DNA from: an uncultured Bacteroidales bacterium
GTDB lineage: Bacteria > Bacteroidota > Bacteroidia > Bacteroidales > Paludibacteraceae
Length of the DNA: 17,038 bases
Direction of reading: 5' to 3'
Assembly (NCBI GenBank): GCA_903929065.1
Contig: CAIYTJ010000364.1
Coordinates: 1-17,038 of the forward strand
The position numbers and the translations under genes were made by a program. Under the pieces are notes generated by a model. It was not told the DNA's origin and made no database searches. It saw only the letters and a list, made by a program, of their open reading frames with translations. Shown here one piece after another: positions 1 through 7,800 of the stretch (positions are counted from its first letter, which is position 1; each line of letters opens with the position of its first letter).

Positions 1-175
1 ATTCTGTTTTAAATTATCCAATAATGACGGCAAAGTTAGAATATTTATTCATAAACAAATTGAATTCGTGCTTTTAACTGCAATTTTTTATCAACGATTA
101 AACCCTTCGTATTAATACTCGTCAAATAAGCAAAACAGATAAACACAATCAACTTTAATTTTAAAATTCAGGCGT

Positions 176-1012
176 ATGAAAACTCGAAATTTATGGGCAA
201 TTATGGCCATTTCGGCCGGATTTGCATTTTTAGGTACATCTTGTACAAACGAAAACAATGTAGCAACCGATGCTTCATTGACAACTACAGTAACCGATGA
301 ATCACAAGCTGCATCGCTAAGTGATGCTGTAATCGGTCAGGCAGATATTTATGCTAACACGCTTGCCAGCAATGGATATTCAGGCTCATTGGCAGTGAAA
401 GGCACAGTAGAAGCTACAGGCCCTACAATTACGATTGACAAAAAGGATTCAGTTAATTTCCCAAAAACAATTACGATTGATTTTGGCACTGCCGGATATA
501 TCAACGACAGAAATGATACCATTCAAGGCAAAATTATAATCACCATCAGTGACAAATTGTGGAAATCGGGTGCAACAAAAACAGTTAGTTTAGTAAACTT
601 TTATGTAAATGGTAATAACATAAAAGGCATGAAAACAATTTTAAATAATGGCACAAGCATGTCTGTAACTGCTTCTGACACCATTGTTCGGGTCGACAAA
701 TCAACCATTATACGCAATGCTATTCGCACACGTACACGGATCAGTGATAATGGAACTCCAAAAATTTTCTGGGACGATAAATTTTCTATAACCGGCTCTA
801 CAACTGGAATAAATGCCAAAGGAATAGCTTATACAGTGGAAATAACCAACCCGTTAATAGGCTATAATAATTTCAAATTCTTTGTTCAGGGGACTGTAAC
901 TACCACTACTCAAACCAGAACCGCAACACTTGATTATGGCGATGGAACGCGTGATAACAAAGCCACACTTACTATTAATGGTGTTACGAAAAATATAACA
1001 CTAAGAAACTAA
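176..1012 (+). CDS. Predicted lipoprotein of unknown function (Bacteroidota family)
   Basis: A 278-residue protein with a lipoprotein-like N-terminus: basic start (MKTR), a hydrophobic stretch at about residues 7-20 and a Cys at 23 in the context LGTSC, a relaxed lipobox of the kind Bacteroidota tolerate. After cleavage it would be anchored in the cell envelope. A low-complexity Ser/Thr/Asp/Ala linker (about 24-60) precedes a beta-rich domain. In that domain I recognise a pattern from uncharacterised Bacteroidota lipoproteins: FPKTITIDFG near residue 95, GKIIITIS near 118, a WDD near 200, a KGIAYTVEIT segment near 216 and LDYGDGTRDNKATLTING near the C-terminus. I know no function for that family. 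The ATG gives the complete signal peptide. The gene is monocistronic, ending 29 bp before a strong terminator. I saw no convincing TAnnTTTG box in the 175 bases upstream. Confidence 0.85.
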   Translation: MKTRNLWAIMAISAGFAFLGTSCTNENNVATDASLTTTVTDESQAASLSDAVIGQADIYANTLASNGYSGSLAVKGTVEATGPTITIDKKDSVNFPKTITIDFGTAGYINDRNDTIQGKIIITISDKLWKSGATKTVSLVNFYVNGNNIKGMKTILNNGTSMSVTASDTIVRVDKSTIIRNAIRTRTRISDNGTPKIFWDDKFSITGSTTGINAKGIAYTVEITNPLIGYNNFKFFVQGTVTTTTQTRTATLDYGDGTRDNKATLTINGVTKNITLRN

Positions 1013-1040
1013 TATATCAACGTTTTGTTTTTTTAATCAG

Positions 1041-1079
1041 AAATGGTCGTGAAGCAAATTGCTTTACGGCCATTTTTTT
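1041..1079 (+). terminator. Intrinsic terminator after the lipoprotein gene
   Basis: The arms at 1042-1056 and 1060-1074 form a 15-bp stem, perfect if two G-U pairs are allowed (and an outer A-T pair at 1041/1075), with a 3-base loop AAT and a run of T's at 1073-1079. It isolates the lipoprotein gene from the recombinase gene downstream. Confidence 0.9.
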
Positions 1080-1101
1080 AGCAGGTGTCCTGAAAATTTA
1101 A

Positions 1102-1109
1102 TATCTTTG
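1102..1109 (+). promoter_or_regulatory. Candidate Bacteroidota -7 promoter element for the recombinase gene
   Basis: TATCTTTG matches the Bacteroidota sigma-ABfr -7 consensus TAnnTTTG exactly. It lies 46 bp before the ATG at 1156 and just after the terminator, where a new promoter is expected. I could not see a clear -33 TTG element at the usual spacing; that position falls in the T-run of the terminator. Confidence 0.55.
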
Positions 1110-1121
1110 CACACCAAATTC

Positions 1122-1156
1122 ACTGATAACTGTTTACTGCTAACCGATCACTGAAA
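1122..1156 (+). repeat. Five-unit 7-bp tandem repeat in the recombinase leader
   Basis: Read in sevens from 1122, the units are ACTGATA, ACTGTTT, ACTGCTA, ACCGATC and ACTGAAA. Four of five begin ACTG and the fifth ACCG. The last base of the fifth unit is the A of the ATG start codon, so the repeat fills the 5' leader up to the start. Confidence 0.75.
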
Positions 1157-2061
1157 TGCTTTCCATCCCTGATGATTATCATTTATACCTGAAACTCGAA
1201 AAAAGCTTATCGCCACATACGATTGAAGCCTATGAACGTGATTTGCAAAAGCTGAACAGTTATCTTACCGATGCACACGTATCGCCGGAAAAAGCCTCGA
1301 CAGAAATACTTCGTGATTTTATCATCGAGATTAGTAGTTTAGGCATTCATCCGCGGTCTCAAGCACGAATTTTGTCGAGTATAAAATCGTTTTATCATTT
1401 TCTGATTTACAGGAATATCCTCGATAATGACCCGACTGAATTGCTGGAAAGTCCGAAAATTGGTTTACGTTTGCCGGAAGTACTTTCGGTAGAAGAAATA
1501 AATGCAATTGTTGAAGCTATCGATTTGTCGAAACCAGAAGGGCTGCGAAATAAAGCCATTATTGAAGTACTTTACGGTTCCGGTTTGCGGGTTTCGGAGT
1601 TGATAAACCTGCAACTTTCAAAACTTTATCTGGACGAAGGCTATATGTTGGTGGAAGGAAAAGGCAGCAAACAACGCCTTGTGCCCATGTCGCCGGAAGC
1701 TTTGAAACAGACAAATCTCTGGAAGATTGATCGTAATATGTTGGATATCAAAAAAGGAAATGAAGATTTCGTATTCCTGAATCGCCGTGGAACGAAACTG
1801 AGCCGTGATATGATTTTCAAAATTGTAAAAGATTTAGCAATGCAGGCAGGAGTCCGAAAAAATGTGAGTCCGCATACTTTCCGGCATTCTTTCGCCACGC
1901 ATTTACTTGAACACGGAGCCAATTTACGGGCCATACAGCAATTACTAGGACACGAATCCATCACTACCACAGAACTTTATGCCCATATTGATGTGCATTT
2001 TCTGCGAAAAACGGTGTTGGATTGCCATCCGGGATATAAGAAGAAAAAAGAAGTTGAATGA
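1156..2061 (+). CDS. xerD: Site-specific tyrosine recombinase, XerD/XerC family
   Basis: A 301-residue tyrosine recombinase, the usual length for chromosomal XerC/XerD, which resolve chromosome dimers at dif near the division septum. The N-terminal SAM-like DNA-binding domain (about 1-90) contains the typical LEKSLSPHTIEAYERDL segment. The catalytic domain (about 105-295) has the full active site: Arg145 (GLRVSE), Lys169 (GKGSK), His240 and Arg243 (HTFRH), His266 (LGHES) and nucleophile Tyr275 (ELYAHI). The intervals Arg-Lys 24 and His-Tyr 9 match those of Escherichia coli XerD as I recall them. The ATG at 1156 places the protein just behind a promoter-like box. Bacteroidota often carry two Xer proteins and sequence alone does not settle C versus D. 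Nothing nearby suggests an integrated element, so a housekeeping role is likelier than a phage or transposon integrase. Confidence 0.93.
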   Translation: MLSIPDDYHLYLKLEKSLSPHTIEAYERDLQKLNSYLTDAHVSPEKASTEILRDFIIEISSLGIHPRSQARILSSIKSFYHFLIYRNILDNDPTELLESPKIGLRLPEVLSVEEINAIVEAIDLSKPEGLRNKAIIEVLYGSGLRVSELINLQLSKLYLDEGYMLVEGKGSKQRLVPMSPEALKQTNLWKIDRNMLDIKKGNEDFVFLNRRGTKLSRDMIFKIVKDLAMQAGVRKNVSPHTFRHSFATHLLEHGANLRAIQQLLGHESITTTELYAHIDVHFLRKTVLDCHPGYKKKKEVE

Positions 2062-2085
2062 ATTATAAATAATGAACGTTTTATT

Positions 2086-2802
2086 TTGAAAAAATTAAAA
2101 TATAAAATAAGTTGGTCGAAGTTTGTTGTTTTTTTGACAATCATTCTTTTATGTTCAACAACAACCTTACTAGCCCAGGAAACCATGGTGGTTGGTCAGG
2201 TGGTAAATGCTGCTGACAGAACTCCGATTTCGCAGGTTAATATCACATTCAAGAATACTGAAAATGTGGTTCAGAGCAATGACGAAGGTTATTTTCTGAT
2301 TAAAACACAAGGTAAAAATACTACGTTGGTGTTTTCATGCATTGGATTTAAACATCAGGAAATCAATATAAAACGTGGACAAAACGTAGGAATTGATGTT
2401 CAGCTGCAAGAAGAAAGCACCTTATTGCAGGAAACTTTTGTGATTCCGGGAGCCAATCCGGCATTGGAATTAATGAAAAGAGTCCGGCTGATGCGAAAAG
2501 TGAATGATATCAGCCAACAACAGGGTTTTTCGGCCGAAAGCACCGAGCAAAATCTGGTTTTACTCAGTAAAATAAATCAACGAACGATCAGCAAACGGAT
2601 TTTTGATCAACTGAAAACGGGCAATTTATCCAAAACCGATTCTTCGCTGGTATTGCCACTATATATGGCTGAAACTAAATTCAGTTTAACTCCGCAAAAA
2701 AAAACAGGAAATCTCGAAAAACATTTTTTCTTCACCCGAAAGCGGTGTAAAAATTCTCGAAAAACTAGTCGGCGATCTGGAAACCGAATTGAATTTTTAT
2801 GA
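2086..2802 (+). pseudogene. DUF5686-family outer-membrane protein, 5' part (frame interrupted)
   Basis: This is the first part of a gene that continues in another frame to 4516. The TTG at 2086, 24 bp after the recombinase stop, is the only start that includes the signal peptide (KKLKY then a hydrophobic stretch ending near LLAQ, about residue 31). The next in-frame ATG, near residue 34, would lose it, and the ATG at 2072 is in another frame and stops after five codons. A carboxypeptidase-regulatory-like beta domain follows (about 36-125, VVGQVVNAADRTPISQVNI through CIGFKHQEI), as in TonB-dependent receptors and DUF5686 proteins. Authentic sequence runs to about residue 206 (TPQKK). The last 32 residues are a Lys/Arg-rich tail produced after the A9 tract at 2696-2704. 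Removing one A would give an 809-residue product with the 3' part. It could be a true pseudogene, a phase-variable gene or a sequencing error. Confidence 0.85.
2696..2704 (+). other. Run of nine A's where the reading frame is lost
   Basis: The upstream frame reads Q-K-K-T-G-N through the tract and then degenerates. The next frame reads Q-E-I-S-K-N-I-F-S-S-P-E-S-G and is open from 2690, because TAA at 2687-2689 closes it upstream. Both frames are open together only from 2690 to 2799, so the switch must occur there. A tract of eight (or eleven) A's restores one continuous gene. Confidence 0.9.
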
Positions 2803-4516
2803 TAATTCTGTTTCGGTTTTTGGTAAAGGAATGGTCAGTCCGCTGGCTAACGTTGGTTATGCATATTACGATTACTATTTGGCTGACAGCATTCACTCTG
2901 CATCCGGAAAGCAATATGAAATTCATTTCCGAACCAAAAACATTAAAAACCTGGCATTCAATGGAAAATTGTGGATTGATTCCGCTTCGCTGGCACTTAC
3001 AAAAATTGAAGCTGAATTGCCCAATCAGGCTAATATCAACTTTATCCATAACCTTCGGATTTCGGAAAATTTTGTGCCACAACCTAACCATCGCTGGACA
3101 CGCCAATCGGAAGAAATGGCACTAAATATGAATTACGAACTGCTGGCAGACAGCATTCACCCAAAACCGGAAATTTTCGTAAAACGCAGTGCAACTTACC
3201 ATTATACCAATTCAATAACTGCGCCGGCAGGCAATTTCGCCCAAAGCGTTTACAGTGCCGAAAATCTGAATGACAAATTGAAAGACCTGAACAATACGCC
3301 GATGTTGCGCACAGCCAAGTGGATTGCCGACGTGATGTTTACCGGTTATATGGATTTGGGGAAAATCGACCTTGGCAAGGTGGAACAAATTATCCGAATC
3401 ACAGATATTGAAGGCGCGAGACTTACATTGCCATTCCGAACCAATGAAAAATTATGGAAAAATGTTTCGATTGGCGGTTATGTGGGTTACGGTTTTGGAA
3501 ATCAGGTGGTGAAATACTCGGGGTTTGCGCAATATAAATTTCCGGGAGAAAAACGCCGGATTCTGGGTGTGAATTATACCAACGATTACCGCCGGGTAGA
3601 TTATAATTATAACGATTTTCTGTTTCGCGAAAATCCGTTGATAACCGGCGATGAAGATATTTCCAGTTCAGTTTTTGCCATGAAATCCGCCGGAAAAATG
3701 AGCGAACGCCATGAAACATCTTTCTCATTTTCAAATGAATGGAATCAAAACATCGAAAGTTTTCTTTATTTGCGGAATAATATTTTGTTTGCCAACGCTT
3801 CCATGCCAATGGTTCAAAACGGCTTAACGTTCAATTCATTGCAACAACAATCCGTGACATTGGCAACGCGTATTTCGTTTGGTGAACGAAAATACAACGA
3901 CCATATGCAGCGAATTTATATTTCGAACACCAAACCGGTGATTTACGGAATCATGGAATTTGGAAATTATCAATTTGGCAGTCAAACGGGCAATTATGGT
4001 AAAATTTCCACTACTGTTCGCCAGTTTTATAAATTTGATATTGGCCAGCTAAACTATATTTTGGAGGCAGGTTTGATTTTCGGAAATGTACCGTATCAGT
4101 TGCTCGAAGTGCCACCCGGAAGCGAAACCGGCGGTTACAGCACCTTTCAATTCAACATGATGAATTTCGGAGAATATGTTGCCGACAAATATGTAAACCT
4201 CCACACCGAATTAACACTAAACGGATTAATTATGAATCAGATTCCGCTGATCAAATACCTGAATTTGCGCGAAATGTGTTCGTTTAATGTGGCTTATGGA
4301 AGTCTGAACGATTCACATAAATTACAGCTTGATTATCCAACTTATATGAATCCGCTAAATAAACCATACGCTGAAGTTGGCGTTGGATTGACCAATATTT
4401 TGGGCATTTTCACGCTTCAATCAGTTTGGCGATTGACAGACTTGAATCATACCGGTTTGGATGCGAAAAAAGTTGCACCATGGGGATTGCGGGGGTGTTT
4501 GAGTTTGAGTTTTTAA
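2705..4516 (+). pseudogene. DUF5686-family outer-membrane protein, 3' part (frame interrupted)
   Basis: This is the continuation of the gene starting at 2086, about 600 residues in the +1 frame relative to the 5' part. It has no obvious start of its own: the first possible one, a TTG at 2789, lies inside conserved sequence. The opening (SSPESGVKILEKLVGDLETELNFYDN) and the following FGKGMVSPLAN and Y-Y-DYYLADS segments are typical of DUF5686. The second half alternates short beta strands with glycine and aromatic residues (for example GGYVGYGFGN, LGVNYTNDYRRVDY). It ends in SLSF, a terminal Phe as seen in outer-membrane beta-barrels recognised by BAM. A barrel in the outer membrane is therefore likely; the family's function is not established as far as I know. 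No terminator hairpin is visible after the stop. Confidence 0.87.
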
Positions 4517-4550
4517 TGTAATTCAAGAACTAAACCATAAAATGGGCTTA

Positions 4551-4597
4551 AAATCTTTGTGCAAAATTATGTTCTGAGTGCCTTAGTAGTTAATCTT
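4551..4597 (+). repeat. Degenerate copy of the CAC..AG / CTTAGTGG intergenic repeat
   Basis: This stretch contains CTTTGTGC and then GTGCCTTAGTAGTTA (4578-4592). The second part matches the reverse complement of the repeat at 6047-6081 (GTGGCTTAGTGGTTA) at 13 of 15 positions. It lies between the DUF5686 gene and proC, just upstream of the proC promoter box. The match is too short to rule out coincidence. Confidence 0.45.
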
Positions 4598-4611
4598 TTG
4601 ATAAAAAATTC

Positions 4612-4619
4612 TATCTTTG
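4612..4619 (+). promoter_or_regulatory. Candidate Bacteroidota -7 promoter element for proC and downstream genes
   Basis: TATCTTTG fits TAnnTTTG exactly and is the same octamer as the box before the recombinase gene. It stands 39 bp upstream of the proC ATG at 4659. I found no good -33 TTG at 19-21 bp upstream; a TTTTG at 4596-4600 is too close. It is a plausible promoter for the proC-regulator-ligase-upp run. Confidence 0.55.
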
Positions 4620-4658
4620 TCAGCTAATAACTGAGAATTAAAATAGCAACTAAATAAT

Positions 4659-5459
4659 ATGGAAACAACAAAACTTCAAATTGCCATTATCGGAGCCGGA
4701 AACATGGGCGGCGCTATTGCCCGTGGACTTTCGAAAGGGAAGCTCGTTCAATCGAAAAACATTCGCGTTAGTGATGTTTCTCAAGCCAATCTGGATGCCA
4801 TCAAAGCATTTAATCCTGAAATTACGGTTAGTAATTCAAATCGGGACATTGTAAAAAATGCTGATATTGTGATTCTTGCCGTAAAACCGTGGCTGGTTGA
4901 AATCGTTTCAGAAGAAATTGAAAATCTAATGGATTTCAAAACACAAATTATCGTTTCCATAGCTGCCGGAGTTGATTTTTCAAAATTGTCAACGCTTTTT
5001 AATGCTGAAGCCACACTTTTTCGGGTAATTCCGAACACGGCTATTGATGTGCTTCAGAGCGTTTCAACGATTTCCTCATTCAATGCTTCAAAAGAACAGG
5101 AAGAACTGATTGTTTCCTTATTTGCCGAATTAGGCAAAGCGTATCTCGTTCCGGAAACACAGTTAAATGCCTTTATGTCATTGTCTTCGTGTGGAATTGC
5201 GTATGCATTTCGTTATATCAGAGCAGCCACCGAAGGTGCTGTGGAAATGGGAATTTATCCAAACATTGCCAAAGAAGTGGTGATACAAACCTTACGCGGT
5301 GCCATCGATTTACTCGAAGCAACCGGTTCGCATCCAGAGGTGGAAATCGACAAAGTGACTACTGCCGGCGGGACAACTATCAAAGGACTGAATGAAATGG
5401 AAGCACAAGGATTTACCAATGCAGTGATTAAAGGATTGAAGGCTTCGCATATAAAATAA
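4659..5459 (+). CDS. proC: Pyrroline-5-carboxylate reductase
   Basis: This 266-residue enzyme catalyses the last step of proline synthesis in the cytoplasm, reducing 1-pyrroline-5-carboxylate with NAD(P)H. The N-terminal Rossmann domain starts with the dinucleotide loop GAGNMGGA (residues 12-19). VILAVKPW near residue 72 is the family's second landmark. The C-terminal dimerisation/active-site domain carries SSCGIAYAF near 172 and the ProC signature DKVTTAGGTTIKGL from residue 231. Length and both domains are normal for the family. The ATG at 4659 follows a promoter-like box by 39 bp. The next gene begins 32 bp after the stop, so co-transcription is likely, although proline synthesis has no evident link with the regulator and ligase that follow. 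Confidence 0.95.
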   Translation: METTKLQIAIIGAGNMGGAIARGLSKGKLVQSKNIRVSDVSQANLDAIKAFNPEITVSNSNRDIVKNADIVILAVKPWLVEIVSEEIENLMDFKTQIIVSIAAGVDFSKLSTLFNAEATLFRVIPNTAIDVLQSVSTISSFNASKEQEELIVSLFAELGKAYLVPETQLNAFMSLSSCGIAYAFRYIRAATEGAVEMGIYPNIAKEVVIQTLRGAIDLLEATGSHPEVEIDKVTTAGGTTIKGLNEMEAQGFTNAVIKGLKASHIK

Positions 5460-5491
5460 ACATTCTGAAAATCATTTGAAATAAAACTCTC

Positions 5492-6040
5492 ATGAACACA
5501 CAAATAAAACAAATTGCCGAACGGCTGCGCGGACTGCGCGACGCGTTGAATTTTTCAACGGCAGAAGTGGCATCGAAATGTGGTGTCAGCCAGATAGATT
5601 ATGAAAAATACGAATCGGGAAATTCCGATATTCCAATGAGTTTTATCTGCGATTTGGCTCAGATTTTTGGAATAGAAACTACTGCCCTGATTTCGGGTAA
5701 TGATCCGCATTCACTGGCTTATTCCGTTACCCGTAAAGGAACCGGAGCAAGCGTGGAACGCACAAAATCGTATAAATATCAAGCGCTGGCTTCAGGTTTC
5801 AGACATGCCAAAGCAGAACCTTTTGAAATCACTGTAGAACCATCCGACAAACCGTTTCATTTAAATTCTCACGCAGGACAGGAATTTAATTTTGTACTTG
5901 AAGGAACTATGCAACTGCATATTGCCGGAAATGATATTACCCTATACGAGGGCGACAGCATTTATTTTGATTCTTCCAAACCACATGGAATGAAAGCATT
6001 AAATGGAAAGGAAGTGAAATTTTTGGCAATAATAATTTAA
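5492..6040 (+). CDS. XRE-family helix-turn-helix regulator with C-terminal cupin sensor domain
   Basis: A 182-residue cytoplasmic transcription factor. Residues about 5-62 form an XRE/HTH_3 domain: LRGLRDALNFSTAEVASKCGVSQIDYEKYESG is the classic helix 1-4 pattern, then a second segment through the ISFICDLAQIFG-like helix. A linker leads to a cupin_2 domain (about 110-180) with SHAGQEFNFVLEGTMQLHIAG and YEGDSIYFDSSKPHGMKAL. His127, Glu131 and His165 are in the positions of cupin metal or ligand residues. Proteins of this architecture usually sense a small molecule and control an adjacent metabolic operon. The acyl-CoA synthetase gene directly downstream, with a repeat-containing gap of about 95 bp, is the obvious candidate target. 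The ligand and the direction of regulation cannot be read from the sequence. Confidence 0.92.
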   Translation: MNTQIKQIAERLRGLRDALNFSTAEVASKCGVSQIDYEKYESGNSDIPMSFICDLAQIFGIETTALISGNDPHSLAYSVTRKGTGASVERTKSYKYQALASGFRHAKAEPFEITVEPSDKPFHLNSHAGQEFNFVLEGTMQLHIAGNDITLYEGDSIYFDSSKPHGMKALNGKEVKFLAIII

Positions 6041-6046
6041 AAATAA

Positions 6047-6121
6047 CCACTAAGCCACCAAGTACACAGAGAAACACTAAGAATTTATTTGTGAAACTTA
6101 GTTATCTCACTTCCTTAGTGG
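6047..6121 (+). repeat. CAC..AG short repeat bounded by an 8-bp inverted repeat
   Basis: From 6047 the sequence runs CCACTAAG, CCACCAAG, CACAGAG (6065-6071) and CACTAAG (6075-6081), a degenerate direct repeat. The reverse form follows: CTTAGT (6097-6102) and CTTAGTGG (6114-6121). The outer CCACTAAG/CTTAGTGG pair is perfect, with a 59-base spacer. The inner ACTAAG/CTTAGT pair (6076-6081/6097-6102) is also perfect, so the RNA could fold into a nested hairpin. The element lies wholly in the gap between the regulator gene and the chosen ligase start. Confidence 0.7.
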
Positions 6122-6135
6122 TAAATCAGATATTT

Positions 6136-7797
6136 ATGTTAGAAAAATATTTAAAACAAACACAATTTACCGACTTTGAGGATTTCAAAGCAAACTACAA
6201 ACTACTCGTTCCCGAAAATTTCAACTTTGCGTATGACGTTGTTGACGCGTGGGCTGCCAAAGAACCAAACAAAAAAGCGCTTCTTTGGACCAACGACCAG
6301 GGCGAATGCCGCGAATTTACCTTTGGCGAAATAAAGAAATACAGCGACCAAACTGCTTCGTATTTCCAGTCGCTGGGCATCAAAAAAGGCGACATTGTGA
6401 TGGCCATTTTGAAACGCCGGTATGAGTTTTGGTTTACTATTATTGCATTGCATAAAATCGGTGCAGTGATTATTCCCGCCACTCATTTACTGACCAAAAA
6501 AGATCTCGTTTACCGCAATAATGCCGCCGATATCAAAGCCATTGTTGCCGTGGGCGAAGAAACCATTATCAACCATATAAACGATTCGATGCCCGAATCA
6601 CCAACTGTGGAAATACTGATTTCGGTCGGGCCGATTGTTCCTGAAAACTGGAATGATTTCCATAGAGGAATTGAAAATGCTGCTCCTTTTACCAAAGTTG
6701 AAAATGCCAACACGAACGACGATTTGTTGATTATCAGCTTCACATCGGGAACTACAGGCAATCCGAAAATGGTGACTTTGGATCATAAATATCCTTTGGC
6801 GCACATTGTCACGGCAAAATATTGGCATAATCTCCACGAAAACAGCATTCACTTAACCATTGCCGATACCGGTTGGCTGAAAGCCGTTTGGGGGAAATTA
6901 TACGGTCAGTGGATTGTTGGTTCATGCGTTTTCGTTTACGACCACGAAAAATTCACGCCGGCAGCCATGTTGGAAATGATTCAGAAATACCGCATCACAT
7001 CACTTTGCGCACCGCCAACTATTTTCAGGTTTTTGATTCGTGAGGACATCACTAAATACGATTTGTCGTCGCTGGAGTATTGTACCATAGCGGGCGAAGC
7101 GCTTAATCCGGCAGTTTACGAGCAGTTCCTCAAACTTACCGGCATTCAACTCAAAGAAGGTTACGGACAAAGCGAAACCACGCTCAGTATTTTCACTTCG
7201 CCTTGGACCGAACCAAAACCGGGATCGATGGGATTGCCAAATCCGCATTATGATGTGGATTTACTTACTACCGAAGGCCGTACTGCCGAAGTAGGTGAAC
7301 AAGGCGAAATTGTTATTCGAACTGACAAACGCTATCCGGAAGGCTTGTTTAAAGGTTATCATCGCAATGCCGAACTGACCGAAAACGCCTGGCACGACGG
7401 TATTTATTACACCGGCGACGTGGCATGGCGCGACGAAGACGGCTATTTTTGGTTTGTTGGCCGGAACGATGATGTGATTAAAAGTTCGGGTTACCGCATC
7501 GGGCCGTTCGAAGTGGAAAGTGCGCTGATGACTCATCCGGCTGTGGTGGAATGTGCTATTACCGGCGTACCCGATGAAATCCGTGGACAATTGGTTAAAG
7601 CAACGATCATTTTATCCAAAGAATATAAAGATAAAGCCGGTGAAGAATTGGTGAAAGAAATTCAGGAACATGTGAAAACGGTGACTGCACCTTATAAATA
7701 TCCGCGGATTATCGAATTTGTGGACTCACTTCCGAAAACAATTAGTGGAAAAATTCGTAGAACAGAAATTCGTCAAAAAGACAATGAAAAATTATAA
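6136..7797 (+). CDS. AMP-forming acyl-CoA synthetase (medium-chain acyl-CoA ligase-like)
   Basis: This 553-residue ligase activates a carboxylic acid with ATP to an acyl-adenylate and then forms the acyl-CoA thioester in the cytoplasm. Adenylation-superfamily core motifs appear in order: SFTSGTTGNPK (about 200-210, ATP loop), GYGQSETT (about 341-348), YYTGD (about 424), GRNDDVIKSSGYRIGPFEVE (about 445-463, the hinge) and PKTISGKIRR near 532-541, whose Lys in SGK is the catalytic lysine. Overall resemblance is to medium-chain acyl-CoA synthetases (ACSM-like) rather than acetyl-CoA synthetase; the acyl specificity is not proven. I chose the ATG at 6136 (MLEKYL). An in-frame GTG at 6091 would add 15 residues translated from the intergenic repeat. 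The stop is 3 bp before upp. The upstream HTH/cupin gene probably regulates it. Confidence 0.92.
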   Translation: MLEKYLKQTQFTDFEDFKANYKLLVPENFNFAYDVVDAWAAKEPNKKALLWTNDQGECREFTFGEIKKYSDQTASYFQSLGIKKGDIVMAILKRRYEFWFTIIALHKIGAVIIPATHLLTKKDLVYRNNAADIKAIVAVGEETIINHINDSMPESPTVEILISVGPIVPENWNDFHRGIENAAPFTKVENANTNDDLLIISFTSGTTGNPKMVTLDHKYPLAHIVTAKYWHNLHENSIHLTIADTGWLKAVWGKLYGQWIVGSCVFVYDHEKFTPAAMLEMIQKYRITSLCAPPTIFRFLIREDITKYDLSSLEYCTIAGEALNPAVYEQFLKLTGIQLKEGYGQSETTLSIFTSPWTEPKPGSMGLPNPHYDVDLLTTEGRTAEVGEQGEIVIRTDKRYPEGLFKGYHRNAELTENAWHDGIYYTGDVAWRDEDGYFWFVGRNDDVIKSSGYRIGPFEVESALMTHPAVVECAITGVPDEIRGQLVKATIILSKEYKDKAGEELVKEIQEHVKTVTAPYKYPRIIEFVDSLPKTISGKIRRTEIRQKDNEKL

Positions 7798-7800
7798 GTT

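Noticed and set aside
1156..2061. Tyrosine recombinase as the integrase of a mobile element
   Set aside because: Length and active-site spacing are those of XerC/XerD; there is no adjacent tRNA, direct att repeat, excisionase or cargo gene.
2072..2089. ATG at 2072 as start of the DUF5686 gene
   Set aside because: It stops after five codons and is not in frame with the signal peptide; TTG at 2086 fits.
3423..3809. 128-codon antisense open frame inside the DUF5686 gene
   Set aside because: It lies wholly within the conserved barrel-coding region and its translation has no recognisable features.
6091..6135. GTG at 6091 as the ligase start
   Set aside because: The extra 15 residues would be encoded by the intergenic repeat and are not ligase-like; ATG at 6136 gives a normal N-terminus and length.
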